From Zopfochytrium polystomum (lineage: Eukaryota > Chytridiomycota > Chytridiomycetes > Chytridiales > Chytridiaceae), in contig JAIVFJ010000034.1 in NCBI GenBank assembly GCA_025765615.1, positions 124,001 through 188,000 of the forward strand: a stretch of DNA of 64,000 nt, given 5' to 3'. The notes beneath the pieces were generated by a model. The model saw only the letters and a list, made by a program, of their open reading frames with translations. It searched no databases and had not been told where the DNA came from. Both the position numbers and the translations under genes were made by a program. Of this stretch, positions 1 through 9,953 are shown one piece after another (within the stretch, counting starts at the first letter, position 1; every line of letters begins with the position of its first letter).

Positions 1-229
1 CACCTCCCCTCTTTGACATCGCGGCTGTGAAAGTTTTTCTTGCTTCAGCTGCACTTGCTTTGGGTCTTCTACGCCAAAAAATAGAGATGAAGCCGCCAGC
101 CTGTTTTATTTTTTTTTGTTTGTGCCGCCCAAGCTTCAGGATCCGCGGCTCGGGCGAATTTTGGAGTTTGTCCTAATCAAAGAACAAAGTAGATCCAGTC
201 TGTAAACAGGCCCAAAACACATAACCTCA

Positions 230-511
230 TCATTCCTTTTCAAAATACATAAATGAAATCCCGTCTCCACCCTCCAGAGCGACAATTATTTCATTTCCTG
301 GAGTCGGTGCAATTCCTCCATCCTTCTTCGGCTGCAGCGTCTCCCGCTCCTCGTCTTCTGCCACTCGGCACTCGCGCGAAACATGCATGCATTTCTTTTT
401 TCTCTTAAGCGTCACTCCCGCATCGCAGTTGTTTGAGTTGCTGATTAGCTTTTGTGGCGAGCCCGTCGATCCGACCTTGCCCGATGTCTCTTTCCTTTTT
501 CGGCAATGCAC
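230..511 (-). CDS. possible small ORF, unrecognised
   Basis: A 93-residue open frame from an ATG at 511 to a TGA at 230. The composition is varied, with many Lys and Glu and several Cys, unlike the low-complexity shadow frames nearby, but I recognise no domain. It could be a small lysine-rich protein, a last exon of a gene whose other exons I cannot place, or chance. Nothing else in positions 1-750 looks coding; 569-599 is a T-rich tract. Confidence 0.15.
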   Translation of the reverse strand: MHCRKRKETSGKVGSTGSPQKLISNSNNCDAGVTLKRKKKCMHVSRECRVAEDEERETLQPKKDGGIAPTPGNEIIVALEGGDGISFMYFEKE

Positions 512-750
512 CCATTAGCTGAAGGGCCGAAGAAGTGAGGGCGGGTATTTATAACAGGGAATCATTAGGTAATTTTTTTTTTTTATTTTTTTTTTTTTCA
601 GAGCTGGATCCGATGCCTCGGTGCTGGGATGTGCCAAAACGAAGAAAACAAGCAAGAGGGGAAGAAGAAACAATAATGCCAAGAAAAGGGAGGGTGGGAA
701 CCCCCACCCCCTCTCTTTCACACGCGCGCCTCCACACACGCGCATTTATC

Positions 751-1572
751 TCACTCTTCGCTGCCGCGCCCAGCAGCCAGCACCCTCCTCAGCTCCTCAT
801 CGCTCGGAAACTCGCGGCCCACGTCGCGGAGGCGATCCAAGGCCGACAGGGCGACGCCGAGGACGGCCTCGATGCCCGGGTTCTTGAGCGGCGTGACGGC
901 GGGGTGTCCGCGGGTCGGGGCGAGCGTCTGGAACCACTTGAAGCGGCGGCCCATTTCGTCGAGCTCGAACGGCGCGTACCTTTTTTTTTTGCGTAAGTAG
1001 CGTCAGGGAAGCAAAATAGCATCTCGACCCCCCAACACTCACCTCTTTGCCATCGCGGGAAGATCAACCTCCTCCTCCAACCGCATATGTTCCGTCAACA
1101 CACGCATCAGCTCGCCCACCGCGTCCGCAAACGCTCTCCCACCAACGTCCGCAATCGCCGCGTCGACCTCCTTGAGCAGCAAGTGGATCTGCGCGTGGGC
1201 GTGGCGGGCATCGTCGGCGCGGGCGGCGCCGTGGGGAAGGTCCTTTTCGATGCTCGGGTAGACGACGACTTCCTCGGCGGCAGCGTGGCGGGAGACGGTC
1301 CAGATGAGCTGATGCGCCCATTTGAGGCGGTCGGCGGGGTTCTGGACGGCGGAGAGGTGCTGGTGCACGGCGAGGATGGCGCGGTGGTCGGCGAGGATGC
1401 GGTCGATGACCGAGAGGCTGCGGGATTGGTCTGGCGCTGTGGCCGTGCCGGCGGCAGTAGCGGTGGTGGTTGTGGTCGAGGCGGCAGTGCCGCACGGAGC
1501 TTTGCCGGACTGCTGGGAAGTCTTTCCAGTAGGAGCAGGGGTCGTGAAAGATTGGTAGCCTGGAGGATCCAT
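751..1572 (-). CDS. hemerythrin/HHE cation-binding domain protein
   Basis: Two exons, 1572..1043 and 979..751 (GTGAGT donor at 1042, AG acceptor at 981-980), give 252 residues. The ATG at 1572 was chosen because the protein begins MDPPGYQS after a non-coding-looking stretch; an in-frame upstream ATG exists. After a Thr/Ala-rich N-terminal linker (residues about 1-70) comes a four-helix HHE domain. Visible metal-ligand motifs are ADHRAIL with a second His shortly after, RHAAAEEVVVYP, HAHAQIHLL, and EHMRLEEEVDLPAM. Exon 2 finishes with KRYAPFELDEMG and PLKNPGIEAV. Family members bind a di-iron (or other metal) centre; roles in oxygen, NO or redox sensing are reported in fungi and bacteria, but the specific role here is unknown. 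No signal peptide is seen, so a cytosolic location is likely. Confidence 0.82.
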
Positions 1573-2524
1573 TGTTTCTCTTTTATTTTTTCGTCCATGT
1601 GTTTTCTCAGTTCCCTTTTGTTTCAAGAAGGGGTCGAAAAAAATGTCTCCCAACTGCACAAGGAACCCTCGTTCTTGGGATCAGGGACGACCAGGTCCCT
1701 AATTGCCGAAAACTGGACAGCGAATCTGCACTTAAGGAAGCATCACCTTTCGTTCTCCTTTCACCTCCTTTTGGGAATCCGGCAGTAACTTGGGACTCGT
1801 TTCAGAGGTTGCTGGTGTCTCCAGCAATAAAGAAAGAGGCTGCAGGACCGCTTTCAGTGTGCTCAAGTAACTGGGCCACATGGGCTGCTTCCCTATACTC
1901 ACCGACCAAAGTGCTTGCAGCTGTTGAAACGTACTCGACCAAGCCCGTATTTCAGTCCGAGTGTGTGGCATCCCCCTTGCGGGAATTGTGTCTCTCGCTT
2001 TGGATGTGGACAGCTGTTGGCCTGTCGCTCGATCTGTCTCTCGCTCGCTCGCTCTCTCTCTCTCTCTCTGTCTCCGTCCCAGTCTCAGCCACTCTGTCAG
2101 ATCTGTGTCTGTCTCGGGCCTTTTGCGAAAAAAGACAGCCACCTCCTCCTCCTCATCTCGCTCCGCCCACTGACACCGCCGACCGACCCCAGCCGCACGA
2201 CGACGACGACGACGAAGGCGACAAACAACGGCGCCCGAAGCCACCCCCCTCAAACCATCTACCAGAGAGAGAGAGGGAGAGATAGACGCATCGTCCTATT
2301 GGCGGTACACTCCGCGCAGAGGCGGGTTCTCCGCATCGGCACTCCACCTCCCCATTTCACCGTCTCCCGCCACAGATCCACCTCTTGCTCCCCTTTTCGC
2401 TCCCCCTCCTCGTCATCAGCGGCCGCACACCTTGCGGCCCGCCAGTCCTCAGATCGCAACAACCAGATCGCCTTCGTGACGATCCATCATCGCCCATCCC
2501 GCCACCTCCACCACCACCACCACG
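1573..2524. other. divergent intergenic region
   Basis: Non-coding region between the minus-strand HHE gene and the plus-strand membrane-protein gene. It contains a TC/CT microsatellite near 2036-2068, a GAGA run near 2264-2283 and CA/CAC-rich sequence just before the next ATG. I see no TATA-like element I would defend. It presumably holds both promoters. Confidence 0.4.
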
Positions 2525-4075
2525 ATGGACCCATCCGACCGGCGCCGCCGCTCCTCCACATCCTCTCTGCCCCTCGCATCCGCCCCACCACCACCACATC
2601 CCCCAACGTCCACCTCATCCACCCTTCAAGTACCCCCGCACCAGCCACCCCTCCCGCCCCCCCCGGCAGCGCCGCCAACAACGACCGGCTCACGTACGTC
2701 CGCCAACGACGAGTACGTCTCCGACCACCAGCGGTACTGGGGCCTCCCGCCGCTGGACGCGACGCCGCCGCCGTCGCCGACGCCGTCGACGTACTCGCTG
2801 ACGCCGTCCATGATCGCCGCGGACGCCGCCTCGTCGTCGTCGTCGCCGACGCCAAGGCGGAAGCGCGGGCGCAAGAAAAAGAGCTTTCCGAATAACTTGT
2901 CGTACGGGTACCCCTCCGGCGCCGGCATCGGCGGCGGGGGCGGCGGAGGCCGGCCGTTCTCGGTGTTTGGCGGGCGGCGGACGTATTTCGCGGCGCCGCC
3001 GAGCTACTACGGCGGCGGCGGCGGCGGCCCGGGGAGTGTGTATGGCGGGGCGGGGCAGTGGGACGATTTCCTACTGGACGAGCACGTGCCGGAGCCAACG
3101 CCGACGTCGGAGAAGGTGAAGAAGGCGATGGAGATCTTTGTAGTGATTGCGGCGCTGGCGCTGTGTTTTGTCGCGGTGCTGGGCGCGACGTGGTTCAAGT
3201 ACGATTACTCGGATGTGAGTGGGGTTTCAAAAACGTGTTTTCCTCTTGCCGGATTTTGGGGTTGGCGGGGCATCGACTAACTACTACCCCCATTGCTTCT
3301 CGCTTCTTTTTTCCCAGAAAACATCGACGCACCGCGTGACCGAGTCGACGGGGCTCTTTTTCGCGTGCACGTCGCACCCGGCGAACGCGACGCTGCTGGC
3401 GGCGGCGACGGGGTCCCTTCCGACGCCGTCAACGGCGCCGCCGTCGACCGTGTGCTTCTCCACGCTGAAGATGGCGTGCCACATGCACACGTCGTCGGCG
3501 ATGCTGCTGGCGTGCCGCGAGGTGCGCGCGTCGGCGTCGTTCGCGTGCGTGGCCATGGTCGGCATATTTGTGACGTTTGGTGGGTTTGTTGTGTGTGTGT
3601 GTGTGTGTTTTGTGTGTGTTTTCGATGCGGACGGGGGTCGTTCTTCCTTTCCATTTTTTTTCTTTTCTTTGTTTGCTACTACTGACCCTCGGCCTCGCTT
3701 TTGGTCCTTGGCCCTCTTCTCTACGACAGTATCCCTGTTCATCGAGGCGTGGATCATGACGACGTACGTCTTTGTGAACCCGTCGAGCCTCACGACCACC
3801 CGCATCCTCGCCGTCGCGTGCACGTCCGTCGCAGGTATCTCCCGCGCTTTCCCCTCTTTCGCAGCTTCATTCACCTCCGCACCACTAAAACCACTTCGCA
3901 ACTCCAAAACCCACAAGTCCTCTTCCAAGCTACAGTCGTCGTCTTCTCCGTACACGTGCACGTCGACCTGCGGGCCGCCGAGTACGACAACGTGTCGATG
4001 GGCGAGAGCTTTTGGATGTGGGCGGCCGCGCTCGGGCTGAACTTGCTGGTGGCGCTGTCGATCTTGGTGTCGTGA
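2525..4075 (+). CDS. four-TM membrane protein, claudin/SUR7-like topology
   Basis: Four exons: 2525..3214, 3318..3579, 3730..3834, 3936..4075 (donors GTGAGT, GTGGGT, GTATCT; all acceptors CAG), 398 residues. The first 190 or so residues are disordered: Pro/Ser-rich, a basic patch RRKRGRKKKS, then Gly-rich with Tyr. TM1 is IFVVIAALALCFVAVLG; a Ser/Thr/Cys-rich loop of about 80 residues follows, then TM2 (FACVAMVGIFVTFVSLF), TM3 (RILAVACTSVAGVVVFS) and TM4 (FWMWAAALGLNLLVALSI) to the C-terminus. A long cytosolic tail followed by four helices with a large Cys-containing first loop recalls the PMP22/claudin/SUR7 topology, but no diagnostic motif is visible, so this is a topology statement only. 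GT-rich sequence (3588-3617) sits in intron 2. Confidence 0.7.
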
Positions 4076-5069
4076 AGTATGTTGCTTGCTATTTTTTGGA
4101 AACCGTGTGGGGTGTTCAGCTTTGCCCTCTCGACAATACTTTCTTTCTTTCCCCCTTCTTTCTGGGGAATGGGATGGGGGCGCTGTCGACCAGCGACGCG
4201 CGAGGTATCGAATAAATCAAATACATACCTTTTATTTTTTCTTGTTCGTTATTTTACCCCGTGTTCGTTGCGGAGGCTCACCTTCAACAACCCCTGACCC
4301 CTCACAATCCCCACCCACTCTTTCCCTCCGAACACTTGGTCGACCCACCACAGCCCCGCGCCCCTCTCTGCCGCCCTCCCACCACCCGTATTGTCGTGTC
4401 CGCTCGCACCGGTCGCAGACGGCAAGTAGCCAGCGCAAAGCGAGGGATCACCCGCCGTCGTCTACATCTTTCAGTCGGCGGTCGGAATGGGGATGGCGAG
4501 GCCCGGGCACCCGCGGTGGGACGGGGCTGATGGGGTCTGGGAGGAGTGAGGAAGAAGGAGAAGAAGAAGAAGAAGAAGGAGGAGGGCATGGGAGTGGGAA
4601 TGAAGGATGATTACACTTTGCTGAGCACTGCAACTACAGAGGACGACGTGATCCTCTTTGAAGAGTGTGACTCTTGTTTCAGCTCTCTGTCCAAATTCCC
4701 GCCTGTCTGTGTCATTTCCTCTTTCTCCCCGGAGAAAAGAATGAAACAAACAACAAGCAAGCAAAGCTGTTTGTTTGAAATTTCGAGTCCGCAACTTTCA
4801 GGGGCGAGCAAGTGAGGAAAGGTGGAGGGAGGAGGCCTTTTTGATTGGCGGGAATCGGGGGTCCGCAATCGGGGGTTTTTTCCCTCCCGATGAGCGGACA
4901 TGGACTCGATGCAGTGGCACCCTACCAAACACAAACAACAAAAAACACTCGGGAGCGCGCAGTGATGGAAGTGAAACAGAGAACGAAGAGATGAAATAGA
5001 AGAGAAGAAAGCACTTCAAACTAACCCCGCTTTTACCAACCAAAAGGGAAAAAAAGTTAAAAAAGAAGA
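4076..5069. pseudogene. intergenic region holding a decayed copy of the exon at 5403-5816
   Basis: Positions about 4255-4610 align by eye with the 3' half of intron 1 and exon 2 of the gene at 5070-5816. Shared landmarks in the same order are the CACAG acceptor followed by CCCCGC, CAGACGGCAAG, GCGAGGGATCA, CGGCGGTCGGAATGG, GGACGGGGYTGATG and the AAGAAG run. In the frame of the downstream gene this copy has a TAG right after the DGK-equivalent codons and no first exon, so it looks like a dead or never-functional duplicate. From 4611 to 5069 I see no coding signal. Confidence 0.5.
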
Positions 5070-5816
5070 ATGCACGGACGCCAACTCACCCAAACGTTTC
5101 GCCACGCCGTCTCGCACTCCCCCCTCTCCGTCGTCGACTTCGTCGTCGACGCCGTCGTCTTCTCTTTCTTGTTCTTGTTCGCCTTGCCCGCCGCCGCTGC
5201 CGATGCCGCGTTAACGGGGTGAGTGTCCGCCTGTCTCGCTGTTCAGTGCATGTGAGCGTGTGTGTATGTGCGTCTGTGCGTCGGCTCGCCTTCTTTAACC
5301 AGGACCTGTCACATTCCACCATTCCTTCTATTTCCCTCCGATGCCATCAACCCTGGTTCGCCCTTCTCTATCTCTCTCTTTCACAGCCCCGCGGCTCTCC
5401 CTCCCGCCCTCCCGCCGGCCCTCCCGCCACCCATGTCGTCCTGGGCCCACGCGCCGAATCCAGACGGCAAGCATCCGCCGCAGAGCGAGGGATCAGTCTT
5501 TACCATTCGTGCGGCGGTCGGAATGGTCGTGACGGCCGCCGTCGACGACGACGACGACGACGACCACACCATCACGGAGCACTGCGGCGGCGACAAGGCT
5601 CGCGCTTGGACGGGGTTGATGTGTTCTGACAGAGAGTCGAGCGGGCGGCGGGGGGCGCGGAGGAACGAGAGGATGTCGAACGAGAAGAAGAAGAAGAAGA
5701 AGGATAAAAAGAAGGAGGAGAAGTGGGCCGGCATGATGGGAACGGGCGGCGGTGGAGGCAGCGGTAGTGGCGGGCGACGTGGAAGCAAGGTGTATGCGCC
5801 AATGTCGCACGACTGA
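5070..5816 (+). CDS. small membrane-anchored or secreted protein, unrecognised
   Basis: Two exons, 5070..5218 (GTGAGT donor) and about 5388..5816 (acceptor TTTCACAG before CCCCGCGG). Exon 1 starts MHGRQLTQTF and carries a strongly hydrophobic stretch, VDFVVDAVVFSFLFLFA, followed by Ala residues, consistent with a signal peptide or single TM anchor. Exon 2 is low-complexity: Pro/Leu/Ala repeats, WAHAPNPDGK, an Asp-7 run, a Lys-rich stretch and a Gly/Ser-rich tail ending VYAPMSHD. I recognise no family. Support for it being real comes from the clean splice pair that keeps frame and from the hydrophobic leader; the low-complexity exon argues for caution. Confidence 0.5.
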
Positions 5817-5882
5817 TAGCCCTCTGGGGGGAGTGGGCGGGGTTCAAAGCTTGTTTGTGCGTGTGAGATTGTGTGAGAGAGA

Positions 5883-5934
<52 letters not shown>

Positions 5935-6637
5935 GAGAGAGAGAGAGAGTGTGTGTGTGTGTGTGTGTTGTGACTGTCACTCATTCAAAAACAAGCAAAA
6001 CATTAATCAGTCCCCTTTTCGCATTGAAGGCATTAGTTGATCGTGCTTTGATGTGCGAGACCTTCCAAGTCGGCCAATACCGGACAAACGCAATAAATAT
6101 TATGCGTAATTTAATAATAGTCCGTTTCCGCTGCTCCGCCAAAAACCGTGTCAAAAACAGAAGAGGCGGGCTTCAAAATTAAAAATAAAATAAAATAATA
6201 TTAAATAAATTGGACAACCGAGTTCCGCTCGTTTCCGCGCGCATAGCATAGCCCAGAGGGGGCTCTGTTGAAAGAGAGGAGAGAGTCACGTTGATATTTG
6301 CTAGTCCTTTTTCAAATAGGGTTTTGGGGGTGAATTTTATTGAATTCGTGTGAGACTACACTGAGGTCTCTCATAAAATCTTGGGATTTTATTTGCAAAA
6401 ACAAGTGTACCTGCCATAAAACTGCAAGGATTGGGACCCCTATTATTATTCCTGGTTCTTTAGTTTCCAAGGCTTTATCAAAGTGTATTTGCAGCTAACC
6501 CGATTGGGAGGGGCTGAAAAACAACAAGAAGCAATGTCCGGAATCGATCACAGCAGCACAATCTTGTTGGCGCAATACCCTTCCTTCTCCATCCCCTCCA
6601 GTCAAAGAAAATAAAAGAGAACATCACACCTCATCTG
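5817..6637. repeat. gene-free stretch with GA/GT microsatellite and AT-rich island
   Basis: Positions 5874-5949 are an almost pure GA repeat followed by GT (5950-5968). From about 6100 to 6210 the sequence is A/T-rich, in contrast to the GC-rich genes. I see no coding or RNA signal in 5970-6637. Confidence 0.6.
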
Positions 6638-8998
6638 TCACTCCCCCAAGCTCCCCTTCCTCCTCCCCCTCCCCCTCAACACCCCCCTCCCCCCGCACCC
6701 AACCGCCCTCGCAACCTCTCTCCTCACCCACCCGACCCTCTCCCCTCCCCAGACGCCCCTCACAGCCCACACGACCGCCGCGACCGCCTCCCTCGGCACC
6801 CGTCCCCCGCGCCCGCGCACCTCCGTCCACAGCTCGATCAGCTCGGCGACGGCGGCGGCGGGGTCCGCGTTGCGGGCGTGGGCGCGGACGAGGGCGGCGC
6901 GGGCGCGGGGGTCGAGCGGGACGGTTGCGGAGAGCGCAGCGGCGCGGACGCCGGCGGGGGTGAAGGGGTAGGAGTTGTCGCTGTAGCGGTGGTGGTGGAG
7001 GCCGGCCGCCGCGGGTGCGGGGATCTGCGTCAACCGGAGGTTCGCGCGGTTGGCGTCGGACCCGGCGTTCTGCAGCGCGTGGCCGACGGCGTCCGCGAGG
7101 AGCGCGAACGTCGCGGCGTCGGGGCGGAGAGCGGCTGTCGCTGACGGTTGCGCAAAGGCGGCGATGTAGAGCTGGACGGCGGCGAGCGGGTCTTTTGCGG
7201 CGAGGAGGGCGGCCATCCAAGCGTTTGCTTCGCGGGCGTCGCGGCAGGGGCGGGCGGCGTCGTGGAGGGGGAGGCGGAGGAGCGGGGGCCGGGCGACGGC
7301 GAGGGCGGCGGGGCCGGCGGCGAGGAGGGCGGCGGTGCGGAGGCGGTAGTCGTCGGGGTTCGCTCTTGCGATTGCGGCGGCGGCGGCGGCGAGGGGCGAT
7401 GACGGCGGTGACGGCATTGGCGGGGACAAAGACGAAGAAGAAGGAGGAAGAGGAGCGTTGTTGTTGTCGGCGGCGGCGAGGATAGCGAGTGCGACAGTGC
7501 GGGCGTCGGCGGCGTGCTTTCGAGAAGTGCGCAGTTTCGGGAGCAAGGCGGTGAGGGCGACGGCGTCGACGGGGCCGGGCAGGGACGCAAATACCGCGAC
7601 GGCGGCGTCGACGAGGCCGATGCGGGCGAGGCCGGCGAGGAGCGCGGTGCAGACGTCGACGGTCGGGTGGACGCCGCGGAGGGACATTTCAGCGAGGCAG
7701 AGCTCGGCGGCGGCAAGGGCGGCGGCGACGGTGCGGGCGTGCGGGGACGGGAAGCGAGGGTGGGGCGGGTGGAAGGAGGCGAGGGCGGACGCGGCGGTGG
7801 AGAACACGGCGGACAGCCGCGCGCGGCACTTGGCGCGCGCGCGGGCCGCCTCCGCGGGGTGAGGACGGGGTGATGTTTGTTCCGGAACGGGTTCGGGCGG
7901 GCCGGCAGGGTTGCTTGGCAATGGGGACTGCTCATCGAGGAGCTTGTCTGCGTTGCCCGTCCTCGCAGCACCGAGCACGCGGATCCACGCGCTCGGGGGC
8001 GCGCCGTCCCGCTCCGCTGCGCGCGCGACGACAACGAGTGCAGCATCCCACGCGGCCGCGGCCACGGCGCGCTCCTGGCGGTCCCAACCGCGGCGCGACC
8101 GGTTCGCCGCCAGCTGCGCGCAGCGCGGGCCCCAGGCGTCGACAAAGCGGAGCGCGGCGCGACGCGCTGCGGGTGCCGGCACGGCGCCGCCACGGACGAC
8201 GCGGACCAGCCACCGTGCCGCAGCTGCAAAGTCGCCCGCGGCGAGTGCGGCGTCAAACACGAGGCACGACGACGGCCTCGTCGAGTTGGGAGCACGTGCC
8301 AGCTGGGCGAACGCGCACTCGGCGCGGCGAACGTCCCCGCAGCGCTGGGCAATGTGAAGCAAGGCGACGAGCTCGGGCGGCCGCAGCCGGCGGTAGAGCC
8401 CGTTGGCTTCACGGCGGTTGCAATCCTTCTTCCGCGGGATGGGCACGACCTTGGCCAACGCAGCAGCAATCGCGTCGGCCAACTTTGTGATTCCGGCTCG
8501 TTTCTTCCGCAGCTCCTCGCTTCGCAGGTCCGAACGGCCGATCGTGGAAGCGGCGCGGGAAAGGAGCAGCAAGAGGGTGCCGAGATCCCGCCTCGACAGC
8601 CGCTCCGCGGATGCAAGGGTGGAAGCCCATTCCAAGCGCTTCTCGAGCGCCTCTCGGAGACGCGTGTATTCCGCAAACAGGGAAAGCACGTAGTTCGCTT
8701 CCGCTCGCACAGCCTTGTCCGCTCTCCTTGCCCTTGTCCCGTCGGTGTCCCACGATCCTCTCCAACGACCAGAAAGTGCGCCGGGCGAGCCTCGGCGACA
8801 CGCACGAAGGCGAAAGTCGTGCAGCATGGCCTTGAGGCGTTGAAGAACGCTTGCGCAGCTTGCTTCGAGTCGCCGGCCTGAAGCAGGTCCAGGTTGCGGC
8901 AGAGAGGTATGTTTCGGAGCTGAGAGGATGGCGGCCTGCATCGAGAGAACGAGCGATCTCGCGATCGGATCCTCGCAGTTTGGCGGGGGCCGAGACAT
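6638..8998 (-). CDS. pentatricopeptide (PPR)-like protein
   Basis: Single open frame of about 786 residues from the ATG at 8998 (MSRPPPNCEDPIARS); the frame is open upstream to an ATG at 9385, but that part is low-complexity and pyrimidine-rich, so I treat it as leader. Helical-repeat pattern with PPR-like units: ELVALLHIAQRCGDVRRAE, RPSSCLVFDAALAAGDFAAA, CLAEMSLRGVHPTVDVCTA followed by LLAGLARIGLVDAAVAVF, and REANAWMAALLAAKDPLAAV. PPR proteins are usually mitochondrial RNA-binding factors, and Arg-rich, Asp/Glu-poor early residues fit import, but the targeting is inferred. It is unusually Ala-rich with Pro/Ser linkers and ends in a Gly/Arg tail. Intron-free in this reading; small introns inside low-complexity linkers cannot be excluded. 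Confidence 0.6.
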   Translation of the reverse strand: MSRPPPNCEDPIARSLVLSMQAAILSAPKHTSLPQPGPASGRRLEASCASVLQRLKAMLHDFRLRACRRGSPGALSGRWRGSWDTDGTRARRADKAVRAEANYVLSLFAEYTRLREALEKRLEWASTLASAERLSRRDLGTLLLLLSRAASTIGRSDLRSEELRKKRAGITKLADAIAAALAKVVPIPRKKDCNRREANGLYRRLRPPELVALLHIAQRCGDVRRAECAFAQLARAPNSTRPSSCLVFDAALAAGDFAAAARWLVRVVRGGAVPAPAARRAALRFVDAWGPRCAQLAANRSRRGWDRQERAVAAAAWDAALVVVARAAERDGAPPSAWIRVLGAARTGNADKLLDEQSPLPSNPAGPPEPVPEQTSPRPHPAEAARARAKCRARLSAVFSTAASALASFHPPHPRFPSPHARTVAAALAAAELCLAEMSLRGVHPTVDVCTALLAGLARIGLVDAAVAVFASLPGPVDAVALTALLPKLRTSRKHAADARTVALAILAAADNNNAPLPPSSSSLSPPMPSPPSSPLAAAAAAIARANPDDYRLRTAALLAAGPAALAVARPPLLRLPLHDAARPCRDAREANAWMAALLAAKDPLAAVQLYIAAFAQPSATAALRPDAATFALLADAVGHALQNAGSDANRANLRLTQIPAPAAAGLHHHRYSDNSYPFTPAGVRAAALSATVPLDPRARAALVRAHARNADPAAAVAELIELWTEVRGRGGRVPREAVAAVVWAVRGVWGGERVGWVRREVARAVGCGGRGVLRGRGRRKGSLGE

Positions 8999-9582
8999 AG
9001 GAGAGACGGGTGGGATCGGAGACGGAGAGGGGATGCGGAGAGCGGAGATTGGTTGGTGGGGTGGACGGGGACGGTGGGCGGTGGTGAGGGATATAGTTCG
9101 CGGGCTTTGAATCTCCGAGCTACGCACAAAAGACGGCTGCGGCGGCGGAGGCGATGGGGATGACGGCAGTGAAGAGGATGAGAAGGATGAGGATGGGGAC
9201 AAGATCGCCAACGTCTTGGAGGGACTTGCGAGCGATCGGGCAGCTGTTTGCCCGCGATGATGATGAGGGGGGACGGCGGCGGTGGCTGCCGCGGTGGCGC
9301 CGGCGGCGACGAAGACGACCTGCAACGAAGGCGGCGACAGCACCAGGAGCGCCGAGGCCGACGGCGGCGGCAGCAGCAGCAGCATCCAACGACGGCAGGC
9401 GGGCGCATCCAGGCTCTGCTGGCAACGTCGGCCCAGGTAACGCGCTACCTGTTTCTCTTCGATTTCACGGCGGATTGAACGGGGGTAGGGAAGGGGTGCG
9501 GCTTCGAAGAAGCGCCCGGAATGATCGCAACCGGGGCCTTGTCAAATCAAAGCGAAAGGAAGTCTCTGTTTCCCACATCCCA
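8999..9582. other. intergenic/leader region upstream of the PPR-like gene
   Basis: Between the PPR-like ATG and the stop of the KAPA synthase gene. On the minus strand, 9120-9230 encodes in one frame a hydrophobic segment, VGDLVPILILLILFTAVI, preceded by a basic stretch (see findings). The segment lacks an ATG in frame close by and is bounded by a GTGCGT that could be a donor. I do not call a gene here. Confidence 0.3.
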
Positions 9583-9918
9583 TCACAGCCTCGCAACGCG
9601 AGCACCAGTCCCACTCCCGCCGCCGCCGTCGCCCCCACTCCCCCGCCCCGCCGCCGCGACGACGCCCGCCGCCCCCGCCTTCACTTCCATCCCCGCCGCA
9701 TCCTCGCCTCGCCCCCCAGCCTCCTCCTCCTCCTCGAACGAAGCAAGCACGTCGACCAGGCAGTCCGCCAGCGCCGCGACCTCGTCCTCGCTGTTGTGCG
9801 CGTGGAGGCAGATGCGCAGGCGCTCGGAGCCGCGCGGTACGGTGGGCGAGCGGATAGGGCGGACGTCGAAGCCGCGCGCGCGCAGCGCCGCCGAGACCCG
9901 CGCGACACGGGCGTTTCC

Positions 9919-9953
<35 letters not shown>

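Noticed and set aside
5070..5218. Similarity of exon 1 of the small membrane protein to selenoprotein K
   Set aside because: Only the hydrophobic segment is comparable; there is no Gly-rich SelK C-terminus and no in-frame UGA/SECIS evidence.
7015..9408. Long Arg/Pro-rich frames overlapping the PPR-like gene on both strands
   Set aside because: GC-rich shadow frames; composition is Arg/Pro/Ser without domain signal, whereas the chosen frame shows helical repeats.
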